Shown here piece after piece: positions 1-10,978 of a stretch of 24,080 nucleotides of DNA. This DNA is from Rostrohypoxylon terebratum (lineage: Eukaryota; Ascomycota; Sordariomycetes; Xylariales; Hypoxylaceae): contig MU386067.1 in NCBI GenBank assembly GCA_022497145.1, positions 1 to 24,080 on the forward strand, given 5' to 3'. The first letter of the stretch is position 1, and the number at the start of each line of letters is the position of its first letter. A program made the translations under genes and the position numbers. The notes under the pieces were generated by a model. It saw only the letters and a program-made list of their open reading frames with translations, ran no database searches and was not told the DNA's origin.

Positions 1-744
1 CAACTTAGATCAGGAAATTCCGTGATTTATCCGTGATTGGTTCGCGGCGTCTCCACAAAGGGTTTGTTACTCCTTCGAACTGTAGGTTCGTGACAGGTTT
101 TTATATCGGACGATACTCTAGGTCTATTCTTACCAGAGTACTCTAGACGTCTTCAAGCGGGAATATGTCCCGAATATATAGGTATTTATTATCTGGTGAA
201 ATGCACTTTGCTACGCGATATTAGATGCATCACAGTTTTCGCCTGCCCGAAACTGCAGAGCTACGGATGGGTGGAGGATATTAGACCTAAAACCTAACTA
301 TGAGGTCACATGTTAATTCCAGTGCATCTACTCCTTGATGGGAAATTCTACAGAACCCAACGCAACTTGTGGATGAGGAAGCAGGTGTAACAATTGTCCA
401 AATATATATCTACCTGGGTAAGAAAAAAAACATCAGGTGAGCAATCATGCGCAGCTCGAGGACGATGGGAGATGTTTGATGAGTACCTAGGTACCTACCC
501 CTAATCAGAAGCCAAGGTATAGTGACCTGACCTCCGAATCAGCGGCCTTTGCACTTAGCTATTTATTCAAGTAAATAAGTAATCTGAACGCGTAGTATTT
601 TTTCATCGATATGTATATTCAACTCTAAGTCAGTGCTCAATTTAACCGTGCGTCAGTTCCTGTTGCCATAAACCTTCTAGAACCTTGTGCCTTGATATCG
701 ACTTTCCTGCGAAAACGAAGGAAACTTTAGACAACTTGTAACCC
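1..744. other. Intergenic stretch without a recognisable gene
   Basis: No coding region is supported here; it is AT-rich and full of stops. It is the 3' flank of the minus-strand membrane protein gene that ends at 745. It holds a perfect 12-bp palindrome GTACCTAGGTAC at 483-494, of the same CTAGGTA type that is abundant around 16.8-17.45 kb. At 158-172 there is a CGG-N9-CCG arrangement that could by chance resemble a zinc-cluster factor site; I give it no functional weight. Confidence 0.6.
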
Positions 745-1581
745 TTAATAGTTATCCACCGGTCTCACAGCACCAATGTTCCGCGTGAGGATACCCGCAG
801 TCATAAGTGATAGAGTCACGATGATCTCCTCTATGATTTGTAGACCAACTCGAAGACCGAGACTTCCTGATACCGGATTAAGCAGCGGGTTTTGGCTGAA
901 GAAGTAAATGAGGCTTTCCAACACTCGAATACCTAGAAATGGTATCGAAAAAGTTACGGCGAATAGTAACTTCCTGCCTCCGTCGACCCCTATCATTTTC
1001 CCTGGTCCACGAGTTGACGTATGTTGGAAGGTGGCGATAGTGACTATCGCGAGGGAAATCCAGCCCAGTAACAACAGAACCATACCTCCTTTCACTAAGC
1101 CCTGGTCTCGTTTGATTTGATCTGGTAGAAGTGTGGTATCGCTGATATTTGAGGCTCCAGAGGCAACTAGTGCAATAGCGGTCGAGACAAGAATGTGAAA
1201 AAAGATGAGGTATGACGTATCAAAAGGTCGACGAGACTTCGGGAGGATATGAGCACGTCTAAAGATACTGTTAGTATAGGCAGCCATGATATGGAGGCGT
1301 GCAACAAGGTTGACTTACGACTCATGCAGGACTCCGCAAGTAGCAGCAAGAAGAGGAGACAATCCTATACTAGCAACTAGTGAAGCACCTGAACTAGTGG
1401 CATCGTGCAGCTCAATGGCGCTCGCGACGATTCTAAGAGTGCAAAAGGTGAATAGAAAAAACCAGCCAACTATAGCACCATGACTCAACCCATGCTTGAA
1501 GGCGACGAAAATAGCCGGTAACGATAACGTGAGATATATGATCAACAAAGCCACGGGCAGACCTGAAGAAGCCATCTCCAA
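745..1581 (-). CDS. Predicted seven-helix fungal membrane protein (DUF7702-like)
   Basis: Two exons: 1581-1319 and 1258-745, joined over a 60-bp intron (1318-1259) with donor GTAAGT, a CTAAC branch site and acceptor TTTAG. The join keeps frame and gives 258 aa. A nearer AG (intron ending at 1268) is also in frame but lies only two bases after the branch CTAAC, so I reject it. The sequence shows seven hydrophobic helices: three in exon 1 (about residues 8-28, 36-56, 66-85) and four in exon 2. Short charged loops separate them, including a GPGKMIGVDGGRK loop before helix 6. Length and topology fit the uncharacterised fungal DUF7702 family; assignment is from memory of the family pattern, not from a search. 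Function is unknown; it is presumably an integral membrane protein. It is transcribed away from the GTPase-patatin gene, with about 1.2 kb between the two starts. Confidence 0.82.
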
Positions 1582-2795
1582 AAAGAATGATAAATGAGGC
1601 GGCTACGATATGATTTCGACGATTCGCGAATCTGTTAAATGTGATAGAGCCGCTGATGAAGTATGGAATCTAGTAAGAAGACATCGAGGCCAAGACCGAA
1701 TTATATATACCAGACCATTCACCTACCTTCCAACTATACCTAGGCATATTGCAATTAAGATCATCGTCGAAACGGAGAGGACCAATGCACTGCCCTCTCA
1801 TAATCCCAATACTAGTGTCGCGAGAACTGGATTGGATCTTCCTATCCGTCTCAACAGTTACAATTTTGGCGATTCATATTCCCAGGACCTTGATGATTGG
1901 TTGATTGTCCTTAAAATGTTGCGTTAGTAGTCGTGGAGCCGACTTAGCTTTGCTGTGGCACAGTTACGATCCACCGCATAAGGCATCACCTTTCTCGCGT
2001 CAGGCATCTATGTTGCTGTAGAGTGGCATCCCACCTTCGGAGGCTCCACTAAACACGTAATATTAGATAGCGTGCCGCCTCTTAAGTCTATATGCGCCAC
2101 GAGCGCTACTCCGCGATTGAAGATGCCTTATGCGACGAGCAAACCGGAATTAATAAGCCAATAGAAACCAATTTCAGCTTCCAAGTATCAAAAACCGACG
2201 CTATATCGACAGCTCTAGAGCGCTGTCATCAAGGGTTGGTAGGGATCGTTCGAAATTTCCGTAACATTTTTCCTTTTGCTTTTGAAAATCATTAAAACGA
2301 CCCTAAAAAGCCACGACCGATCTCTGTCTTATATTTATCACAATAGTATTAGCCTTCGGTTAGCTGCAGGGAATATGTGAACAATGCGGAAAAAAGTGAA
2401 GTCGTCAACGTACATGTATTAGGTTAGTCTACGAAGTCGAACGAGTGAAACTGTGCCAGAGTATTGTCGTAAAGTAGATGTTATCTTCACGCCTTCGGCT
2501 ATCTTATAGGTACTTTATTGCTTATGCCCTGTCTCGCATCTATTATCAAGATCATGTTGACCTGCCAAGGATGCTTGTCCTGGTTACACTCGCCGCGTCG
2601 CCCGCGTCGCCCCCCTCTGCGGCTGACTACCGAAGAGGGGAAATGCCCAGTCAGCCAGCTCGAGCAGCCCAGTATCCCCCTGACTTCGAGTTCCGAGGGC
2701 TCCCGACCAATTTTCCAAGATTTGATTACGTACCAGAAACGACTAAATGCTCACACTTCAAGGGCTTTATACTATTACCATGACCCTCATCCATT
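1582..2795. other. Divergent intergenic region between two genes
   Basis: This holds the upstream regions of the minus-strand membrane protein gene and the plus-strand GTPase-patatin gene. Open stretches at 1610-1927, 2092-2295 and 2478-2783 exist, but none shows a recognisable domain or splice partner. The last lies just upstream of the ATG at 2796 and could act as upstream ORFs in a long leader; that is inference. A pyrimidine- and CG-rich patch sits at about 2590-2625. Confidence 0.55.
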
Positions 2796-5700
2796 ATGGC
2801 GGGGCGTTTACCACTATCGCAACCCTGTCAGACGTGCCGAACGAATGCCGAAAAGACATTTACTTGCATCCAGTGCAATAACCTCGCCTTCTGCGATGCT
2901 TGCTGGCCCAAATGGGTCTTGCATACACCTGGAGCTGTCGGGTGGTTAGTACATAACCAGTAGATCTGGAGACCCTTAACTCCGGCATGATATAGTGTTA
3001 TATCCACAACCCATAATAGAATTTGGAAGTGTTCTTAGAGATGGGGGACTTCATAGGCTAATCTCGATGGATGATCGACAGGAACGGCAAACCACACGAG
3101 AAAGCGGACCCCCTAGTCTTACACCGGCTACGTCAGATCTTAGAACCGACGCGCACGGAAGCAGAACACGAATCCGAGCTCCTCGAAGACCGCGATACAA
3201 CCTGGTTTGGCTTCGGTCGCGATGCCTCTGGTTACCCTTTATTCCGTGACTTCGGGCGCTTCGCCGCGATTATGAGCGAAACTGCTACCGACGAGACAAC
3301 AGAACGATATCCTCAACTGGCAACATTTATTGGAGAAACGGGTACGAATGAACGATCACACACCTGAAGTTCTCATATGTGTACATGTTAGTATAACACA
3401 TTCGCGACTAACAAGAGGACTAGGCGTCGGGAAGAGTACCCTCATAAAACTCCTCATTGATCGTCACGAATTAACAGCTCCCGAAGGTGGTAGCTACTAT
3501 GCACCCGTGACGTCTTCTAGCCATGACCGCATCTCTACTACGGGCGATGTCCACCTCTACGCGGACCCTTCAACTTTATACAGCAGCCATCCTCTGCTCT
3601 TAGTTGATTGCGAAGGTCTGAGTGGAGGCGAGGCCATCCCGAAGCAGCTTCGGCACAATCCACAGGGGGCAGGCAGGAATGATAATAACGATGTCAGCAC
3701 TAGCAGACCATGCCTGAATAGAAAGATCGCATGGGCAGACACACCTTATACCCAGAAGAGAGAGTATGCTGTCAGTCAACTATATCCTCGCATTCTCTAC
3801 ACCTTCTCCGACGCGGTGGTTTTCGTCTTGCGAAACCCTAGGTCATTCGAGTCGGTCGTCCTCGATAAACTGATACGTTGGGGCGCAGCCTCTAGTATGT
3901 CCCTCCGATGTCTTCAGCGGTGCTAGTGTTGTTCCGAGGACTTCTCTCAGGTCGGGTCCTCGATTGACTGGTAGATACTAACCATTGGCATCTTAGTTGA
4001 TAAATCACTCAACCAACCTGTGCTTCCCCACGCGATTATTGTCTTTAATGCCACCGATATCAATGTTGACGAGAAGGAATGGGATGTCACTAAGGCTACG
4101 CAGATGCTAATGGCAGATATCCACGATGCTATATTCAGGGAGCCGGCTTTACAGGAACACGGTATGCATAAGCACCAGCTCTTAGGCTCCTCAGTGGTAA
4201 CTAACCTGTTCTAGTACGTTTGCTATACACTTGACCTTTCACCAATTGCAGTCCTTCAAGGTCGCCTTGCACCTAGGGCGGGGATACGCTCGTATGTAAT
4301 ACTGACTTGATATACCTAGGTCAACACGTGGCGAAGGCGCGGCAAGACCATTAAAAGCACCAAAGAACTCCTTGAATGTTACTATGCTTCCATAAGTGTT
4401 GTCCGGATTCCGTATAAGGGTTCATACAGTAAGAGACCTTAATTTCAATGATAATGTGTCACACCAGGGACAATCAACGAGGGGAATATCGGAAGCCCGA
4501 TAAACCTGTTTTCTCTTGATTAGCCATGAATATTCGATTGCTAATTCGAATATCGTAGTGCTTATGAATGAGCAAGTTGTAAAGCTCTGTGACTTGCTTA
4601 AAGACCGATGTAAAGCTTCATATTTGAGGAAGAGGCAAGTACGGATGTTGGCCAACACGGAGAAGCTCCAGTTCTACCTTCAAGCGGCATACGATCACTT
4701 CACCAAGGACCTCAACACACCATTTGATTTCGTCAAAGAAACCCTTCGGCATAGCCCCATTTCCCGCAACTTCGAAGGCAACATATTGAACTTAGCGTTG
4801 GCGATCAAAGAAAGATCATGCGACCCGTTTCTCAGTAGCGATGCGGAGCAGATCTTCCGAGCCATGGGACCGATGATAGCATCGTGTGTTATGCTTGATG
4901 CTGTCCGCCAAAACCTACCTGGCAGCGCAGCCCGTCTTCTAGACGACCGATACGCCAAGCCTTGTGCCGGCGCTCTCCAGACTTTTGCAGATCTATACTG
5001 TCCTTGTAGCTTCACAAATCCGTCGTACGATGGGGACCTCGGCCAATGTTGTAATGTCAGATCTGGACACAACCCCAAAGGGCACCAGAACAAGCAAGGG
5101 AAGATCATCGGAAACGGGGACTACGAGTCTAACTTCAATGCATCCGCTTTTCGGCCGACTTGGGAACAGTTATTAAAAGCAAGCTTATCCCAAGTCCAAT
5201 CTTCCTGCTATAAGCTTGGGCAAGATTTCTTAGATAGGAACGAGCTCCAAATCGCTGGTATCATCCATCAAGAGCGCCTGAATGAGCTTTACTCTAACGT
5301 CCTGGGCACTGCGACCGACTTCATCAGCTATTCGGCATGTCTGTGTTGTTTGAGGGAGCTACCCGAGTGCGCTTTGCCATGTGGGCATGTCTTATGTTAC
5401 CCATGTATCCAGATATACGGAACTAGGACGTCACGAACCACAATTGAAATCAGCCATTGTCCCTTACATGTTCGTGACGTTATTGCGAACCCTCCATGGA
5501 TTATCTCCACTAAGCCGCGTTATGCAGGTAGTCGGATTCTGTGTCTCGATGGGTATGCTTCTCTATACTACCGTATCATGAACAAAGACAATGCTAACGA
5601 TATGAACATAGGGGCGGAGTCCGAGGTGTCATCCAGCTTCAAGTCCTGATGGAGATAGAGAAAATCTTAGGTCCCGATCTACCTATTCAGCTATTCTTTG

Positions 5701-7779
5701 ATCTGATTGTTGGAACCAAGTGAGTCTCATTATATTAGATACGTACTATATAGTACTAGGCTGATTGAGAAATAAGTACTGGTGGTATCATCGCGATTGC
5801 GCTAGGGGTCAAGCAATGGCCTGTGAGCGCGACGCTGGAGAAGTTTAAAGACATGTGCAGCGAGGGCTTCACTCCCCGGGAGATGACTAGTATACCAATT
5901 TTTGGCGCATTGTCTAGTCTCTACCACGGCAGTCTGTACAAGACCAAGCCTTTCGAGAAAGCTCTCAAAAGATATCTTTCAGATCTACCTTTCTTCGGGA
6001 GCGCTACCCATCGATCTCACGTAGTTTCGTCTGCGAAAGTCGCTGTCTCGGCCTCCACAGGTATAGAGAGACAAGCTGTTGTCTTCGCGAATTACAATCG
6101 GCCAGACTTATCTGGGAAAAGTACTTCTGTCTATGCCGTATGATTAAAGACTTCTGCTAATAGTCAATCCAGAACTCCCGTATAAGTTTGTGCGGTCGGA
6201 TTCTCCATCGAAGGAGATGCTTACGTGGGAAGCGTGAGTTCCTGCACTTATGACCTTCCAACTAGAATCCGAACTAATCTCGTAAATCCCAAAAGAGCAC
6301 GTGCTACATCGGCCACGCCCCCTTTCTTCAAACCTTACCTGAAAGTCGAAACAAGCCAGGAGTACGCCAATAATGATTTACGTTATTCATGTCCCGTGGC
6401 CGTAGCTCATTACGAAGCCAAATCGATATGGTACGATATAGCCGACTCTCCTCCTGACCTGATGCTTTCCATTGGCGCAGGGAGAAATGTAGGTGACCGA
6501 CGCATCGACGACTCAAACACGTATCGCTCATCGAGATCCCTTACCAACGAAACCGTCACGACGACCGGCCTCGGTACCAGTGCCGTGATCAGACAAGGTC
6601 GAGGTGGGGCAGGTAACTATTCCAAGCGCCAGACAACACCGACATCTCCACCTGGGACGGATGGTGCAAATCTGTGGAAAACTGCAGCTGCAAGTGGATA
6701 CGTCGTCCGAGATCCAATGACGCCAATGCTAGTATCTTTCAACAACCCCGTTCCCAGCCAGACAGAGAAGATGAACGATCAGCGACAGTGCGAGATAACT
6801 TGGAATCGCTTCATTTCTAGTAGCATGATGAAAGACGAGGAAACCCGGAGGCGTTATATGCGGATCTGTCCCGAGCTCTTAATCAAGCTGCCCAAGTTTG
6901 ATGAAGTGCAGAGGATGGAGTCGGTGGAACGTGAGACTGCAGAGGTGCTGAGACAGAATCGACAGGATATCATCGAAGCCGCGCATAGGCTGGTTGCCAG
7001 TACATTTTTCTTCGAGAAGGATGCGGGCGGAGTAAAGCAGAGTCATTCCGGATACAACTGCACTGGTGAGTACACACTTCTCGTGGCCGTTTTTGATGTC
7101 TCGAAATTCAGTTTTCTGTGTCAATCATGAAATCCTAACTGTCTCAAATTACCTAGGATCGATCTTTTGCCGTTTCCGGCCGTCTTCCGCCGAACTGAAA
7201 GCTTTGGGCTGGTTTCTGATCTCGCGACTGGATGGAGACTTTGAGCCATATTTCTTACTTGAAGTACGAGAAGAGGCAGCTGCTCCGTGGCCCCCACGAC
7301 AGATTATCCTCACGAATTCAGTATTGGAAGACATGCATTTGCAAGGGAATTTCGATCTCAATCCCATCCGGATTACCTCCGCGACGGAAAATGCTCAAGT
7401 CACGATATCACTGTGCCTACAGACTCGCCCATATCCCAGCGGCGTCACTGTCCTACCAATCAGCGGCTTCCCACGAAAGCTCATGGGTGAAGATAGTGGT
7501 GGGCTTCTCTACCAGGGTGGTAAGTAATTGATTACCCCTAAATGTGGGGCAATAGGGAGACAGACCTTGGAAATTGACGAATATCTCCCTCTAGGCTCAT
7601 CGTCTTCTCGAATACGTTCATCTATAGTCGAAAAACGGTCGTCAGTCACGTCAAGCGTGAACACCACATTGAAAGCGTCCCAGAGAGATTCGCTCCCAAG
7701 CCCTGCGCTTAGTATCGATTCATTCGCAAAGTTGGAGTTGGATGGAGACTCGAAGTTCCGCGCTGAATTAGAAGGATAG
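2796..7779 (+). CDS. GTPase - RING-like finger - patatin-like phospholipase multidomain protein, catalytic dyad replaced
   Basis: Twelve exons: 2796-2944, 3082-3341, 3424-3894, 3997-4196, 4320-4428, 4559-5552, 5612-5719, 5777-6120, 6173-6233, 6296-7065, 7157-7519, 7595-7779; 1,337 aa, frame kept throughout. The ATG at 2796 follows an in-frame stop. Residues 11-43 hold three CxxC pairs plus His, a probable zinc motif. A P-loop GETGVGKST (134-142), DCEG (198-201) and NATD (311-314) mark a GTPase domain. Residues 657-700 form a RING-like finger (C657, C660, C671, H673, C676, C679, C697, H700). The patatin domain begins with the intact oxyanion motif DGGGVRG (727-733). Where the family has GTSTGG this model reads GTNTGG (N764), and the DG of the Asp motif reads NN (N924-N925), so it is likely an inactive lipid hydrolase. 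The Ser/Asn codon spans an intron. The exon 4/5 junction (intron 4197-4319) is the least certain. Known patatins cut lipid acyl esters; GTPase-patatin fusions may be intracellular sensors (inference). Confidence 0.85.
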
Positions 7780-8725
7780 GACGGTGAATTCGACAATATC
7801 TGGTATAATGGAAATATGGTTCCATGAGGGGATTGAAGATCATTAAAGAATATGGTTGATGCTTTCAGGGATTCATGTGGTGCGTTAATTTTCTGATCGT
7901 CGCGTGTATCATAGGGGCGAAGCAATTATTGGTATTATAAAAATAAAGTGCATTATGTAAATGCTTACAAACTAGTGTGCAGAGGATATGTCTTTCGTAA
8001 TGAAGCTAATTTGACCGCTCTCAGGAAAGAATTCCATCGTAGACCCGAGAATCTATACTGACAGCTGGGCTTCAATCTTGGAGGATTATTTTCCCTTCAC
8101 TCGTACGAAGTAAGCCCAGCCCTATAACGACCCTTGGCCAATTTGGAATCAATGCGAGAGGTTGATCCCTCTAGCGTCCTTGACTGCCTTTTTTGGGGCG
8201 AACTTGGTTCGGCTTTACCGCATGAAGCTTAGCACAACCATCGTGATGGCATGGGTTACTCTCAGATCGGATTGGATGTGGAGGGTTTGATGGTCCACTC
8301 AACCCCGAACCAGGCACATAATCTTCCATCAACATATCACAATGAACTCTTACGCCAGGAACATACTTACTAGGTAGCTTAATGGATGGAACCTCATATG
8401 CGAGTATGTTCAGTAATCATGTTTAGTTATCCAGGCATGTTTAAGCTGACAACATGGAGCTGGATGTGATGGTGGGTACTTGGGTATTGTCTTCTCCGCC
8501 ATAGTCACAAGCATCTAGCAGCGAAAACTGTCCCCGTGGTAGTGTGAGGATCTTTCCATTGAATAGCTTGCATTTTGAAGTGAAATTACTAAAGTCGGAA
8601 TGTCTTCAGCTCTTTGTCAAGTATAGTTGTCAGCAACCTGTGGAGCCGATGGATATTTCCTTGTTTTCACTGAACGCTGACCAATGCTTGCTAGTAGGCT
8701 CCTGTGCAATAGACCTTCAGATAGA
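7780..8725. other. Intergenic stretch without a recognisable gene
   Basis: No supported coding region. The 62-codon open stretch at 8544-8732 has no features of a protein family. A short inverted repeat (GCTGGGCTT near 8065 and AAGCCCAGC near 8111) could form a weak hairpin. The right end carries the hydrolase promoter, listed separately. Confidence 0.5.
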
Positions 8726-8733
8726 TATATAAA
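8726..8733 (+). promoter_or_regulatory. Probable TATA box of the secreted hydrolase gene
   Basis: TATATAAA lies 84 nt upstream of the hydrolase ATG at 8817, a spacing that leaves room for a short leader. The leader just before the ATG is C-rich. Match to the TATA consensus is seen; its use is inferred. Confidence 0.45.
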
Positions 8734-8816
8734 CATGTCTACCGGCAGCTAACAGGTAAGCGGCAATATCACCATCCCACCATTCCATCGACTTATCCAG
8801 CCCCCGCCCCCCGGCC

Positions 8817-10114
8817 ATGAAGATGTTCTCCTACTCCTTATTTGCCCTCAAGTTTGCCGCGACTGCTTTTGCCTTCCCATATCCCACAAACTCGAACTGC
8901 AGGGAGATCAAGATACCGGTCACTGTTAGCGTTCCTCGGTTCATTATAAACGCGACAGTCAACGATGATTGGGATGTAGTTGCCTTGACGTTGAACCTTA
9001 CCAGGCGAGACTTCACCAACTATACAGACCCATTGCCTGTTGTTGGTACGACAGCTGCGCCAGTGAAGAGCACATTCAACATTGGCGCAACGCTATTTGG
9101 GACAGGGGGTCCGTTGTTAGTTCTAACTCATGGTATCATTGAGTCAAAGTTGTGAGTTCTCACTTCTTCCCTAAGTCGTCCTTCGAAAGCGGGGCTGCTA
9201 ACATAAACACAGATACTTCAACCCGAATTTCGAGCATTCGGAAACGTACAACTTCGTCGAGGCCGCTGTCGCTGCCGGGTACTCTGTTCTCAACTATGAC
9301 CGCATTGGTGTTGGTTCATCTTCCAAGTGAATTCTCTTCTTGCCCTCGTGGCAGTTACAGCTATATCTAACAGCCATGTTAGGGTGGACGCTATCAACGA
9401 TGCCCAGTTCCAAGTAGAAGCTGCTGTGCTGGATTCGCTTATTGACTATGGGCGAAAGGCCGTGAATGCCAGCAAAGTAGCGCTTGTGGGTCATAGTTAC
9501 GGCTCTTATCTGACAATCGCATCTGCCGCTAACAAAACGACCGCCATCGATGCCATCGTTTTGACCGGCTTCGCAGGCGGCTTCACTTACTTCACCCCCT
9601 TTCTTGCTGGCTCCGGTTTCCGTGTCGCTCGGAACGCCGACCCCCTTCGCTGGGGCTCCTTGGATCCCGGATACCTGACTTCTGTAGACCTGTACGCCGA
9701 GACATACGTCTACTTCGGCCAAGAGCACGATTTCGAGCGCCGCGTCGCCGAGTGGTCTCACTACCAAGGTAGTGAACCGTTCGCTATTGGCGAGCTCCCA
9801 TCTCTGCTCGCAAGCAGCCCTCTCAAGTTCGAGGCAGTTACCGCACCTGTCCTCGTTATCCAGGGCCAATTCGATCTCTCGGCTTGCGGCGGGAACTGCG
9901 TCGGCCTCCTTGATAGTATGAAGGATACATTCTCTGGCGCCAAAGCTGTTGAGACCATCGATAACCTGCCTTCAGGGTGAGTTTCCTCCAATACGCTTAA
10001 AGGCGAATAGTTATGCTGACCGGCTTGTTCTATAGTCATAACCTCAACTTACACAAGGTCGCTCCACAGGTATTCAAGACAATTTTTGACTTCCTCAAAC
10101 GCCAAGGTGTATAA
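8817..10114 (+). CDS. Secreted alpha/beta hydrolase
   Basis: Four exons: 8817-9151, 9213-9326, 9383-9976 and 10036-10114, giving 373 aa. Introns are 61, 56 and 59 bp with GTGAGT/GTGAAT donors, branch sites such as GCTAAC and GCTGAC, and YAG-type acceptors; all joins keep frame. Residues 1-19 form a signal peptide (hydrophobic run ending ATAFA), so the enzyme probably enters the secretory pathway. Several N-glycosylation sequons (NAT, NLT, NYT) follow. The fold is shown by the LTHG oxyanion region, the NYDRIGVGSS strand-turn, nucleophile elbow GHSYGS (S188), acid in GQFD (D314), and the terminal GHN (H349), so a complete Ser-Asp-His triad is present. The substrate cannot be read from sequence; ester or lactone hydrolysis is plausible for such secreted fungal members. 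A TATA box lies 84 nt upstream. No linked pathway gene is obvious. Confidence 0.9.
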
Positions 10115-10388
10115 ACTCTGTAAGAAGGGTTTGAGAGCAATATAAAGGAATATCTTGAGTAATTATTTAGACTTGTTTCATTTCATGGCATTCTTTTGGA
10201 CAGAACTATAATCATCTTACCTCCTCTGTTATCGCGAACCTTACTATCGCTTCCTTCAGCCATACTATTAGTAACGTTGCAACAGGGTTACTCAAGTAAC
10301 ACAAAAGCACATGTGACACAAGCTACCGGAAGAGCGAACACTTGCGCTGCGATTCTAAATGAAGGTATCGTGCCTGTAGACGCGAGAT

Positions 10389-10673
10389 GTGACCAATCTG
10401 CCGTACCCATGGACAGCGTCAACATGCATACACGCCGATGCAACCCTACTAGGTTCCCCTAGGGAATATCTGGGTAAGATCTGCTACGACTGCCTCGGCT
10501 ACTCGTTTTGTGTGAATGCGTACAATTGCTGGTTTTTTACGGAAGACGTTTTCAAAATTTTGGGGGTCGCAAGGTACGGTGGGCTAAAATGCATCACGAG
10601 TCCGTGCACGATGGAAAGAAATGGCGAAAAGATTTTCATCCATGAATATTCCCGATTCCAGCTAAGCAGCTAA
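10389..10673 (+). pseudogene. Possible relic of a small cysteine-rich protein
   Basis: Two overlapping open frames, 10163-10462 and 10389-10673, share no good ATG start. Together they contain a hydrophobic leader-like stretch and then clustered cysteines (CYDC, FC, NC, then C and C near the end), the look of a small secreted protein. Joining them needs a frame change near 10450, where no normal-length intron is available. The opposite strand is also open at 10673-10978, just beyond. I infer at most a decayed gene; chance is a serious alternative. Confidence 0.2.
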
Positions 10674-10978
10674 GAATGGCATTTCATTTTGACTTGGCTA
10701 CTGGTAATTAATCTAACAAAACAAAATCCGATGCGGTTTTCCACATTCATATCTAATATCACGCCGACGCCCCCATCCAAGTTTAATTGTACGTAATCCA
10801 ATTCCTGACCGACCGTGAGGCAGGAATCATCGTTATAATACATCATAGTTGTTACATCTTCTGGTCGCATCCAGTAGGTAGGAATGGTGTAAAGGTCGTA
10901 AGAAGCTTCCGAATGAGCGAAATTATCGTGAAATCTTAGCGTCGTGATCCTCGGGTCGTTGCTGTATCTTGAACCCGC
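10673..10978 (-). other. In-phase 102-codon open extension behind a stop codon
   Basis: Directly after the TAA at 10981-10979 that ends the neighbouring gene, the same minus-strand frame stays open for 102 codons until TAG at 10672-10670. Its translation is protein-like, with segments such as LRFHDNFAHSEASYDLYTIP and DGGVGVILDMNVENRIGF. It could be a former C-terminal part cut off by a nonsense change, a readthrough extension, or chance. The family end that I recall fits a natural stop at 10979, so I do not merge it. No credible intron removes the TAA. Confidence 0.35.

Noticed and set aside
1610..1927. 105-codon open frame
   Set aside because: No domain, low-complexity translation without family features, and it lies in the upstream region of a real gene on the other strand.
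2478..2949. Two overlapping open frames before the GTPase-patatin gene
   Set aside because: The zinc-motif exon reads in a different frame starting at 2796; these are leader or shadow frames.
5718..5777. A-to-I RNA editing restoring Ser (AAT to AGT)
   Set aside because: Fungal editing is known in sexual stages but favours a U before the edited A; the neighbour here is A, so there is no positive support.
9294..9869. 191-codon minus-strand open frame
   Set aside because: Shadow of the alpha/beta hydrolase exons, which carry the full catalytic triad on the plus strand.
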